Shown here: in pieces, positions 14,448-21,949 of the stretch
How positions within the stretch are numbered: the stretch's first letter is position 1
How the letters are laid out: each line of letters begins with the position of its first letter
NCBI GenBank assembly: GCA_905160935.1
Contig: CAJHZI010000424.1
Span: 825,001 to 889,000, forward strand
DNA length: 64,000 nucleotides
Direction of reading: 5' to 3'
Source of the DNA: Enchytraeus crypticus
Taxonomy: Eukaryota; Annelida; Clitellata; Enchytraeida; Enchytraeidae
The notes under the pieces: model-generated
The model's database searches: none
What the model was told of the DNA's origin: nothing
Seen by the model: the letters and a program-made list of their open reading frames with translations, nothing else
Translations under genes and position numbers: made by a program

Positions 14448-15743
14448 CACTGTGAGTAAAAAAAACATGTGCGCAGTCTCTCGCTCATAACTTTTGTATT
14501 AGTGAACCGATTTTTTAACTTTTTGCATATGTATAATCAGGAAAACATTTGCTATAAAATAACATTTAAAAAAGTGACTCTGTTAATTATTATTTTTGCG
14601 TTGAAGCAGTGCTTGGAAATATACGCGACTGACAATATTCAGTTTAAGTAAATCAATCGCTACAGAGTGTTTACAAATCCAGTGGAACTAACAATTAAAC
14701 ACACGAAACAAACAGTATAATCAGTTAATCTTCTCTCACTTAAAGAGGATTAACCTCTTTAAGTGAGAGAAGAGCTAGAGGAGATTTAATAGAAGTTTTT
14801 AAGATACTCACCGGCTTCAGCAAAGTTAACCATTGTATTTGGTTTAATTTATCAAACAATAGAAACGCAAGGGGACATATTTATAAACTTAGTAAATGTA
14901 GAAGTAGACTAGATTTAAGGAAATTTTTCTTTAGTCAGAGAGTTATAAATGCTTGGAGTAGTTTGCCAAGCGAAATTGTGGAAGTAGAGTCAGTGAATGC
15001 TTTTAAAAATAAATATGATAAACATAAGAACATGTAAATTAGATGTTAATTGTATGTTCAGGGTTATACATAGGCTAGGCCTATGTATAAATTTAGGATG
15101 TTGACATTAAGTCTGTATGATTTGATTAATACAAATTGGTTTTAGTTAAGAGCTTGATGGATCTTAAACAAGCATATAATTGCTTCCTGACTCTGTAATA
15201 TTATGTTATAATACAGCTACTGTCAACTGTCAAAGCATATGCTCAAAATGTCCTCCTTTGGTGCGAATACAAGCGCAGAGACGCTTGCGCTACTCATCTT
15301 TTGCGTTGTCAATGACAGATTGCTGCATGTCTTGCCAAACGTCCACCAGCCGTTGCTTCAACTCGTCCACGTTATTTATTTTCTTCTTTTCAGCGTAATT
15401 TCTCTAATAAGCAATCTAGCCCTCCCAGCATCCATTTTTTGTTGGAAATTCGGCAATCAATCAAAGTGCACCGTCACCCTTTAAGAGGTACTTTTTTTAA
15501 GAGGTAGTTTTTTATGAGTGCGTTATCTTCATTAGTAAACACCATTTTAAAATTTCAACAAAAACAGACTATGTTTTGTAAAATCGTCTGTTATTGTCTA
15601 AAATAAACCAGAAGTGTCACAAAAACTAGATTTAAGATTAGTACTTTTCTTCTTCTTTGTAATTTTGAAAATACTTTCAAAATCGGTTCACAATTGTCAA
15701 AGTTGTGCGCGAAATACTGCGCACATGTTTTTTATGACTCACA

Positions 15744-15787
<44 letters not shown>

Positions 15788-16408
15788 GTATATACCTTAT
15801 TGTACGTTTCTGTAATTCCGCGGCACACCTGTGTTGTTGCAGGTGGAGGAAGGAGAGGTAGGGGCTTCTCCAGTAGAGGCAGGCAGGATGACTGGAGCAG
15901 TGGTGGACGTGGAGGATCTGGTAGTGGAAGAGGCTTTAGTAGAGGTAGAGGTGGTAGGGGTGGTAGCTTTAGTAGGCATGGTGATGGTGATGGTGGTAAT
16001 TTTGGTAAGGGTCAAAGTTTCGGTAGAGGCGGCAGTTGTGGTAGAGGTGGCAGTTTTGTTAGAGGTGGTAGAGGTAGCAGTGTTGGTAGAGGTGGTAGGG
16101 GTAGCAGTTTTGGTGGAGGTGGTAGGGGTAGCAGTTTTGGTAGAGGTGGTAGGGGTAGCAGTGTTGGTAGAGGTGGCAGTTTTGGTGGAGGTGGTAGGGG
16201 TAACAGTGTTGGTAGAGGTGGTAGGGGTAACAGTTTTGGTAGAGGTGGTAGTGGTAACAGTTTTGGTGGGGGTGGTAAGAGAGCTGCTAAGAATGAGCTG
16301 AGGAGCAGTGAGCAGATTCTAAAGAAGAGAGCAGGGGAGGCGGCAGCTCAGGCCAGGCAGAGGAAGAGAGGTCAAAGAGGTCGTGGAGGTCAAAGCAGTA
16401 GACGTTAA
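4422..16408 (+). CDS. DDX54: ATP-dependent RNA helicase DDX54/Dbp10, 9 coding exons
   Basis: Join 4422-4865, 5429-5602, 6265-6645, 8058-8429, 10263-10555, 11574-11816, 12022-12377, 13326-13505, 15843-16408; all phases agree and give 1002 codons. DEAD-box motifs appear in order: Q motif (F41 to Q66), motif I ARTGSGKT (83-90), PTREL (117-121), TPGR (166-169), DEAD (190-193), SAT (221-223), FVAT (about 287), TDVAARGVD (338-346), [10 protein letters not shown] (367-376). A DBP10CT-like block (about 679-748, with SERGL-like HTERGLSL and WDRKRKKFV) and a C-terminal SSEQILKKR segment match DDX54 rather than other DEAD-box helicases. The family is nucleolar and acts in 60S ribosomal subunit assembly; vertebrate DDX54 also binds nuclear receptors. 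The protein is longer than human DDX54 (about 880 aa), mainly because of a Gly/Arg/Ser-rich repeat tail. A GC-AG intron is predicted after exon 5. The start ATG has A at -3; a 5' UTR exon is not excluded. Confidence 0.95.
5280..5354 (+). repeat. Decayed tandem copy of the DDX54 exon 2 acceptor and exon head
   Basis: The block ending gtttatgtagattgaggagcag duplicates the true junction block ending gtttatgtagattgaggaacag at about 5417-5440. The preceding intronic bases (gatatgacatctatacaggt against gatatgatatttataggtac) also match, so a unit of about 90 bp was duplicated. Confidence 0.8.
5429..5602 (+). CDS. DDX54: DDX54 exon 2 (codons 149-206)
   Basis: Acceptor tttatgtag, then [20 protein letters not shown]; contains TPGRL and [13 protein letters not shown]. 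Donor GAG|gtagga, phase 0. A decayed copy of this acceptor and the first roughly 16 nt lies 90 bp upstream. Confidence 0.93.
5684..5895 (-). mobile_element. 3' end of LINE family with (GA)n tail (copy 1)
   Basis: Starts with the (CT)n tail, then agtgcactgcctactggcag, the inverted 3' end. Its + sense encodes a C-terminus of the type [14 protein letters not shown] found at about ten other places here. It lies in DDX54 intron 2. Confidence 0.75.
6265..6645 (+). CDS. DDX54: DDX54 exon 3 (codons 207-333)
   Basis: Acceptor gcgtag, then [19 protein letters not shown]. Carries helicase motif III (SAT) and motif IV (TLVFVAT). GC content is clearly higher than in the flanking introns. Donor AAG|gtacat, phase 0. 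Confidence 0.93.
6961..7361 (+). mobile_element. 3' end of an R2-like LINE (restriction-like endonuclease type)
   Basis: Encodes [20 protein letters not shown] to SVQELF and stop at 7263, nearly identical to the end of the - strand copy at 49.6 kb. The 3' UTR ends with the motif cccagggccc...cccagggc, then A/AAT repeats. It is 5'-truncated at an (AAT)n stretch in DDX54 intron 3. Confidence 0.75.
7775..8035 (+). mobile_element. SINE-type repeat with RTE-derived (GAT)n tail
   Basis: Head gtgttgtgtccaggttgtttg, middle gggcattcgtttcatgagcg ccta, and tail accctggttaaactgggatt caagg with (GAT)n. Ends shortly before the exon 4 acceptor. Confidence 0.7.
8058..8429 (+). CDS. DDX54: DDX54 exon 4 (codons 334-457)
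   Basis: Acceptor catgtag, then [15 protein letters not shown]; carries motifs V and VI ([13 protein letters not shown]) and the [10 protein letters not shown] block typical of Dbp10. Donor AAG|gttcac, phase 0. An RTE/SINE tail ends about 25 bp before the acceptor. Confidence 0.92.
8465..8700. repeat. AT-rich tandem repeat (TTATAATAATATAC-like)
   Basis: Degenerate units built from cttataataatatac and tatattata, after DDX54 exon 4. No coding signal. Confidence 0.7.
9165..9615. repeat. 37-bp minisatellite, about 12 copies
   Basis: Units of the type tgttgtatcttttgtcctca plus ttgtattgtcgtattgc, 37 bp by direct counting. Long hydrophobic ORFs over it are artefacts of the repeat. Confidence 0.85.
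9868..10075 (-). mobile_element. SINE with gacgtccctgacat tail and (ATTG)n end
   Basis: Inverted: head at 10075 (ccgggttgtgtt...), middle ggcaatgggaagccacctca, tail gacgtccctgacattgcc and gaggaaccagacgttaaatt, then (TTGA)n at 9872-9885. Confidence 0.65.
10183..10262 (+). mobile_element. SINE tail forming the DDX54 exon 5 acceptor region
   Basis: ggggacgtccctgacatcat, gatgaggaaccggacgttaa acc, then the T-rich tail tttatttgtattattacag, whose last AG is the exon 5 acceptor. Confidence 0.7.
10263..10555 (+). CDS. DDX54: DDX54 exon 5 (codons 458-554 plus 2 nt)
   Basis: Acceptor tattattacag, then [17 protein letters not shown], the conserved RPAPS block after the helicase core. Ends TTC AG before a predicted GC donor (gcgagt). 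Joining to the next exon gives [13 protein letters not shown], spaced exactly as KNYRSRATIFEIN in human DDX54. The acceptor abuts a SINE tail. Confidence 0.88.
11068..11320 (+). mobile_element. SINE-type repeat with RTE-derived tail
   Basis: Head gttgagttcgggttgctgaa, middle gcatttggtttgtgagaacc, tail cccgaccctagttaaactgg. In DDX54 intron 5. Confidence 0.65.
11470..11540 (+). mobile_element. RTE-derived 3' tail fragment
   Basis: Only the last 70 bp: cccgaccctggttaaactgg gatttaaggg and a short (GAT)n. Confidence 0.6.
11574..11816 (+). CDS. DDX54: DDX54 exon 6 (codons 555-635 plus 2 nt)
   Basis: Acceptor gttctag, then a phase-2 start giving PPTTIFEVN; contains [12 protein letters not shown] and a Lys/Glu-rich basic stretch. 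Donor CCCAG|gtattt, phase 2. Confidence 0.9.
12022..12377 (+). CDS. DDX54: DDX54 exon 7 (codons 636-754 plus 1 nt), DBP10CT region
   Basis: Acceptor acgcttag. Encodes a run of lysines, then [19 protein letters not shown] and [11 protein letters not shown], the DBP10CT domain. Donor GCAG|gttaat, phase 1. A SINE tail fragment begins about 15 bp past the donor. Confidence 0.9.
12390..12475 (+). mobile_element. SINE/LINE tail fragment
   Basis: catgacgtccctgacattga ctt, gaggaaccggacg, then (TTGA)n. Begins about 15 bp past the exon 7 donor. Confidence 0.6.
12485..12840 (-). mobile_element. Rearranged RTE-tail SINE: tandem tail plus palindrome
   Basis: Two direct copies of the inverted tail (aaccctagtttaactagggt at about 12516 and 12632), then a perfect 40-bp palindrome (12725-12764), then an inverted middle block (cagcctaggcgctctccagc). 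Confidence 0.65.
12841..13325. other. Rest of DDX54 intron 7
   Basis: No gene or known repeat family visible beyond short (CAAT) runs. Confidence 0.4.
13326..13505 (+). CDS. DDX54: DDX54 exon 8 (codons 755-814 plus 1 nt)
   Basis: Acceptor gttttag. Encodes [31 protein letters not shown], then a run of nine aspartates from a GAT/GAC microsatellite and a first GRGRG motif. Donor about GG|gtaatt, phase 1. Aligns with the YKRDLYQKWKQKQ part of human DDX54. Confidence 0.85.
13506..14365. other. First part of DDX54 intron 8
   Basis: AT-rich; no recognised element until the TA microsatellite. Confidence 0.4.
14366..14440. repeat. (TA)n microsatellite at left mariner boundary
   Basis: About 75 bp of uninterrupted TA next to the left terminal inverted repeat. 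Confidence 0.9.
14441..15750 (-). mobile_element. Mariner-family transposon with terminal inverted repeats, interrupted by a LINE
   Basis: Left end tatacactgtgagtaaaaaa acatgtgcgcagt and the inverted right end share about 75 bp, both ending in TA repeats. The - strand near 15480-15230 encodes [15 protein letters not shown] and KGGHFEHML then stop, the C-terminus of mariner-type transposases. A stop replaces a Trp codon (E*RKRL). The catalytic core is missing and a CR1-like LINE sits inside. Confidence 0.8.
14731..15215 (+). mobile_element. CR1-like LINE 3' end nested in the mariner element
   Basis: Encodes [20 protein letters not shown] to [12 protein letters not shown] stop, close to the 59-60 kb copy. 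3' end aagcatataattgcttcctg ac with TTATG-type tail at 15190-15212. The 5' end is a 20-bp inverted repeat. Confidence 0.85.
15748..15786. repeat. (TA)n microsatellite at right mariner boundary
   Basis: About 38 bp of TA next to the right terminal inverted repeat. Confidence 0.9.
15843..16408 (+). CDS. DDX54: DDX54 exon 9 (codons 815-1002), RGG-like tail and stop
   Basis: Acceptor gttgttgcag. Encodes roughly 140 residues of Gly/Arg/Ser/Phe repeats of the type [13 protein letters not shown], then [11 protein letters not shown] and a basic end ([13 protein letters not shown]). The repeats come from a 27-bp-like GGTAGAGGTGG minisatellite. Stop TAA at 16406-16408. Confidence 0.88.
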
Positions 16409-16413
16409 ATAAA
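16408..16413 (+). promoter_or_regulatory. AATAAA poly(A) signal overlapping the DDX54 stop codon
   Basis: The hexamer AATAAA starts on the last A of the TAA stop. If used, the 3' UTR would be only some tens of nucleotides. Weaker A-rich alternatives lie downstream. Confidence 0.4.
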
Positions 16414-19250
16414 TCATTGCAATAACAATCAATATCTCTTAAACTATAGTTACTCTATCTCTCGTTACTATCTCTGTCTCTGTCTGGTGGTAAGCATATT
16501 TGGAAGGATTCTCTATTTCTATTTGGACGTGCTCTCCAATTCTGTGTCTGTCTTCTCTTTCTCTCTCTCTCTATCCCTCTGTCTCCCCTCCGTCATTTTC
16601 TGTCTGTCTGCTTGTATATCACGTCCGTCTACGTTTGTAAATATTGTGATCTTGTTCGTGATTAATATAGACATGTATTTGCACTTCCCGCTAATCGTGT
16701 GCTGACTTGATTTAATTGGTATAATTAATTAGAATGCATTAATTTTATGGGAGACTCTACCTTACTGATTTTATTGTGAAACTCTACTGAATTAATCAGA
16801 AATACATCCCTACCGAAATCTCAATAACTTTGTCTAATTACTTAATATTCTACTACACTCAGTGAATGAACTACTCATCAGTTGACTGCAGCCGTATTTT
16901 GACTCATTGAACAGGTTGGTTCTGTAGCAGCGATTTATCAACTTCAATCAAATTCATCAAAAGTCGATTGCCGCAGATATAACTATTAAAACTTGAACAG
17001 CTCATCAGCTATTTTTATGTGAAATTTATACAAGTTCTTCCTGAAATTCTTTTTAAATATTTACATGATTTAAAAAAATACACTATTGATATTAAGTGAG
17101 CTTTTGAAATGAAATTTAGCTACTTTTTCTCATAAATATTGTAACTTTTTATTTATAGGTCTAGCATTTTTTTTATCTAATTTGTAGGTTGAACGTAGAA
17201 ATTCTTTCTCTGAAAGGCCTGGAAATGTTATGTCATGTTTTGAGATTTATCACGACGTGTTTGAGATTTCGCAAGTGGGATGTATTTTTTTGACCGCAGT
17301 CGGTACAACAGTCACAAGTTACGTTAAGATTTAGCAGAAGTAGAGTATTTGCATTCACAGTTCTTGCTAGCTTGTAGATAGCGCATGATGTCACAGCCAA
17401 GCAGTTATCAACCCAAGACCTACGACTTGTGCGTAGTTGTTCCGTTATTACCCTAGTGAATTGTTTCTACAAATTCTACTTTCCGGTAAACGGAGGAAAA
17501 GTTAAAATGGCTATACGAATTTATCAGTATAAGATACAGATATAGTATACTATATCCAATGCTACCTTATGATCTGCCATATGGCATAACCAGTCTTAAA
17601 GTTTCACTCTTGACGGAGGGGGGGCCAAATTTAAGTGTAATTATTCTATATCCATTTACCAGTCGTGTGAATGTCCGATGTTTTACTCTCTATCAGCTTA
17701 CCTGAGAGTCAAAGATATTAGATTCTAATTCTCATCAGGGCCAAGTCAATTCAATTAACTTTGCTAACTGTAGCCTAAACACTGAGTTATTTAGACAAAT
17801 TATATCGCATAGCTAGGGCAAATCTATAGTTATAGCATCTAAAATTAATTTATACAGAGTGCATTAATATATTATATTTATACTTTATAATATAAATAAT
17901 AAATTAAAATAGAAAACATCAAGGTCGCTAGCAAATGTTTGACATAACCAACAGAGCACTGTATAAGCATTTATTCAGTAATACAATGCGATCAATTCAA
18001 CCAAGACATGATTACACATAAGTTTATATATAGCTTAGACATTACTAACATATGTTATAATTTAATTTTAAATGAAATATGTCATTCAGTGAAACAAAAT
18101 CTATACCAGGCTATAAAGCTACATAAAATTCTACATCATTCTACACTTTATACGAATCAGTGTAATACTTCTGTGAAAATATAGTCAAGTAATTTCGCTT
18201 AATTTAAATTTATCAGTACTACATTTCTGTTTTATTTTATCGTGCTTGACACGCATGACTCTATTTGTAGTTAGTTTATATATTGCTACCGCAATAGCGA
18301 GTAAAGATCTATATATTTTATGATACTGTTTACCATACAAAACGAGAATTCTTTATATTATATCTCAATTTTCAGATCAACATGGAAAAAGTGTTGTAAA
18401 GAGATTGCAGAAACTCAATAAATAGATACAAACATTTAAAATAGTTTACTAGCAAAATTTGATGCAGAAAATTCAAAATCCATCGACATAATAAAAAATA
18501 TTGTCCAACAAAATAATCTTGAGATATACATCTATCCAGATTGGCATTTTAACACAGCTGAGTGTTTCTTAAGAGAAAGAATACAACCCGATAAGCATAT
18601 CATCAATTAAACTTACTTGGATCATCTATGATCCATGTCATATTAAGTAAACACAGGCATATTGTACAATACCAGTAAAGTTAATTGTAGGCTTGTAGGG
18701 CCACTGCAAGCACGTAAGAGGCTTAGGCCTATTGGCCTACTGTGTGACAGAAATTTAAAATCTTAAATAAAAATTCAATTGTTTCATTTCTCTGCCACAG
18801 TGAAGGAACAAAAACCGACATAACGCAAACAATAGATAAATAAAAACAGCCTTGTGAGATTCACTAAACTTACTATCATTATTAACAAAGGCGCTAACAA
18901 TTTCTTTTTGTTCAAGAAATACACGATAAATACGCATAATTAGACTGATAAAGCTGCGATAAAAATTTTCAATACAATAACTAATAGCATATATCTTGAC
19001 AGACAATATTAAGACGAAATTTAGTATAGAAGAATAGTTCAGATGAAATCATAAAATAACTTCACAGTAGATTATTTGCTCAATTCATTAACTTGATTCC
19101 CTTGATCAATTCAAAATAACACATAACTAGATTACGCAACGCATCAAAGTGATCACTCATTTCACAGAGTCCAATTCTTCTTTTAGTAATTTTAGTTGTT
19201 GGAATGAATAATTGTTATAAAAACAGAAGAATATAAGAAGCATGCAGGCT
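16414..19250. other. Convergent intergenic region between DDX54 and ERM, part 1
   Basis: No coding exon recognised. Around 17655-17700 (gtgaatgtccgatgttttact) a faint match to the second tRNA-SINE. A - strand AATAAA (tttatt at about 19252) could end a long ERM 3' UTR. Confidence 0.4.
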
Positions 19251-20999
19251 AAATGTTTATTAGCCGGGGTCTGAAGGATATACAATTATACATGTACATG
19301 TATGTTGAATGAAGGAAACATAAACCAGTAAATTTCAGTAGTATGTTCAACTGCAGCAGAATAAATACCCAGATATATGAGTCTGTATACTGTATACACT
19401 GTGACACAAATAATATCACATTTCAAACACAGACAACACTCACAAATTACAACAAATCATACTGAGTTCACTAACAAATCAGCCACACTGACAATGATAG
19501 CACAGTAAAAATAAAAAAGACATTAACAAAAACTAATAATCATGCATAGACTGCAGAGTGTACACATAATTCATACGGTACATAGAATAAAGGCACACCA
19601 GCACTTTTAAATGAAGAAAATAAAAGCAGATTGACAATAATAGGTTGCAACGATAAAATTTAACAAAGCTTTTAATACACACAAACACGCATGCACGCAC
19701 GATGCACAGGCCGACACAACAATACCGTTGCACACATCGATACACAGTGTACTAGCAAACCTATAGTTGCTTAAACTCGTATCTGTATGACTTCGCTTCG
19801 CTGGAAGGCTATGAAATTTTAAGGTTTAGTTCAATGCTTAAAAAGGTTTTAATATTAAAGTTCAATTATGCAAATATTAATAACGTCTCAGTGAAAACTA
19901 GAAAATTCTTCAAATGCTATATGCTAAGAACAATTACTCCAGTTTTCATTAATTAATAGTGTTGATTATAATAATAATAAAAATTAAAATGCTTCAAAGT
20001 TACTTGAATAGCGCACAGGTAAAACGCAATTTGCACGTTTCTTTGCGTAGTATAGAATATAAATATTTATCTGTACTGCATGTAAAAGCGTAGACTAAAT
20101 ATACAGAGTACATGTGGAATGATAGTTGCACGGAGCAGGCCCTGCTTAAACAAGAGAAAAATAACGTTGCGTTGATAGTATGAACAAATTTAATTTTGAT
20201 TCAAAATTCTTCAAATGCAGAGAGTAACAAACAAACTAGAAAATAAATAGTAAATACAATGTAAAACGTCAGCTTTCTATTACCCGCAAGCGAAGTCAAA
20301 TAGGCCACTTTTAAAGAAAACGGAAAGGCCGAAAACATCTAAATAATGCTATTAACACAATGGAGTATTTCAAAAGATCTTTAAAGATGGTTGTTTGTAG
20401 TACATAGATAAAAGTAAATAACTTCTATAAAACAAAATCTATTTTTAGAGGATATCAACATGTCTATATGTCTATAGTCTATCATAATCTACAGAGAGTC
20501 ATATCAAGACGTATACAAGCGAGCGTTGGCACAAACACATATACTATATATGTGTGTATGCGTATATACATGTATGATATTCAGACGTATATGATATGCA
20601 TACGCACCCACACAAGAGACACACACAAAACATAGCACAGATCAAGGGGATTACATTCAGAATTTCATTTAAATGTTCAAGTTGTCTATTTTGTATCGTT
20701 TCAATAAGCCAGGACGGATTAAATATTTTTCCATGCTTAATTATCACCTTCTATTCCTTTTTAAAGAAGCTTTGAATAACGTTTCCACGTAATCCTCTAA
20801 TAAAAGAGCTCAATCCATTAGCTCAATAGTCTCACTCAAACACAAACAAAGCGGAAGTGCAAAAACATTGGAGAACAAAAAATAAACACTAGATCTATGT
20901 CGAGTACAGTAATGATAAACAATGAATAAGATATGAGTAAATAAACAATAAACAAATACAGGTTCTATGTATAAATCTACGATGACGCTTCGTTGTACG
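19251..20999. other. Convergent intergenic region, part 2 (possible ERM 3' UTR)
   Basis: AT-rich, several alternating CA/TA stretches near 20536-20630. No gene recognised. Confidence 0.35.
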
Positions 21000-21780
21000 G
21001 TGTACATAATGTCAGGGATGTCTTAGAAGCTCAAGACACAAAATCCTCATTAGCAGGCTGAATATAAATGGACTCAATGGAAGGTAACTCTCAAGTAACA
21101 GCGTTAATAGCGCATGATTTGTAAACACGGAGCTTTCTAACACACGGTTTGACAAAGCAGCATTTGATAACACAGAGCTCGATAATGCAATGTTTGAAAC
21201 GCAGATCAATTATTAACGGGGTTTAACAAACACCTTGTTACAAGATCTCATCAGCTAGTCTAGTGTCAGTCATCCGGTGTAATATATAACACGGTGTCTG
21301 TTAGCAGAGTATTCACTAGCTCAACGTTAGATAACCTAGTGTCTGTCAACCTACGGCCAGATAACCCGTTGTCTGTCAACCCACGATAAGATAACCCAGT
21401 GTCTGTCAATCCACGGTCAGATAACCCAGTGTCTGTCAATCCACGGTCAGATAACCCAGTGTCTGTCAATCTACGGTCAGATAATCCAGTGTCTGTCAAC
21501 CCATGGTCAGATAACCCAGTGTCTGTCAATCCACGGTCAGATAACCCAGTGTCTGTCAATCCACGGTCAGATAATCCAGCGTCTGTCAACCCATGGTCAG
21601 ATAACCCAGTGTCTGTCAACCCACGGTAAGATAACCCAGTGTCAGCCCACGGTAAGATAACCCAGTGTCTGTCAACCCACGGTTAGATAACCCAGTGTCT
21701 GTTAGGCCACGGTCAGATAGCCCAATGTCTGTTAGCCCATGGTCAGATAGCCCCCCAATGTCTGTTAGACCACGGCAGCG
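21000..21780. repeat. 30-bp minisatellite directly after the ERM stop codon
   Basis: About 14 units of agataacccagtgtctgtca acccacggtc between 21350 and 21770, with more degenerate 15-bp-periodic sequence down to about 21100. On the - strand it reads GLTDTGLSDR per unit and on the + strand SVNPRSDNPV. It probably lies in the ERM 3' UTR. Confidence 0.85.
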
Positions 21781-21784
21781 AGAG

Positions 21785-21949
21785 TTACATGGACTCGAAC
21801 ATGTCGACTCGCTGCTTGGTGTTGCCCTGTCTGATCTGCTTGAGGGTCTTGTACTTGTCTCTGCCCTGAGCCTGGTTCTGCTCATGCAGGATGTCGTTCC
21901 GCGTCACCTGCGTGCTCACCTTGGCCGAGGCTAGGTCAGCGCTCAGGTT
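21785..21949 (-). CDS. ERM exon 15 (codons 537-590 and stop)
   Basis: [20 protein letters not shown]..., then [19 protein letters not shown] and VDMFESM, stop TAA. Contains regulatory Thr571 and the F-actin-binding end. Acceptor ttgtgtag. Confidence 0.96.
   Translation of the reverse strand, partial: NLSADLASAKVSTQVTRNDILHEQNQAQGRDKYKTLKQIRQGNTKQRVDMFESM

Noticed and set aside
14225-14488. ORF with long Tyr-Ile run
   Set aside because: Translation of a (TA)n microsatellite.
15831-16301. 156-codon Val/Glu/Leu-rich ORF overlapping DDX54 exon 9
   Set aside because: Shadow frame of the Gly/Arg minisatellite.
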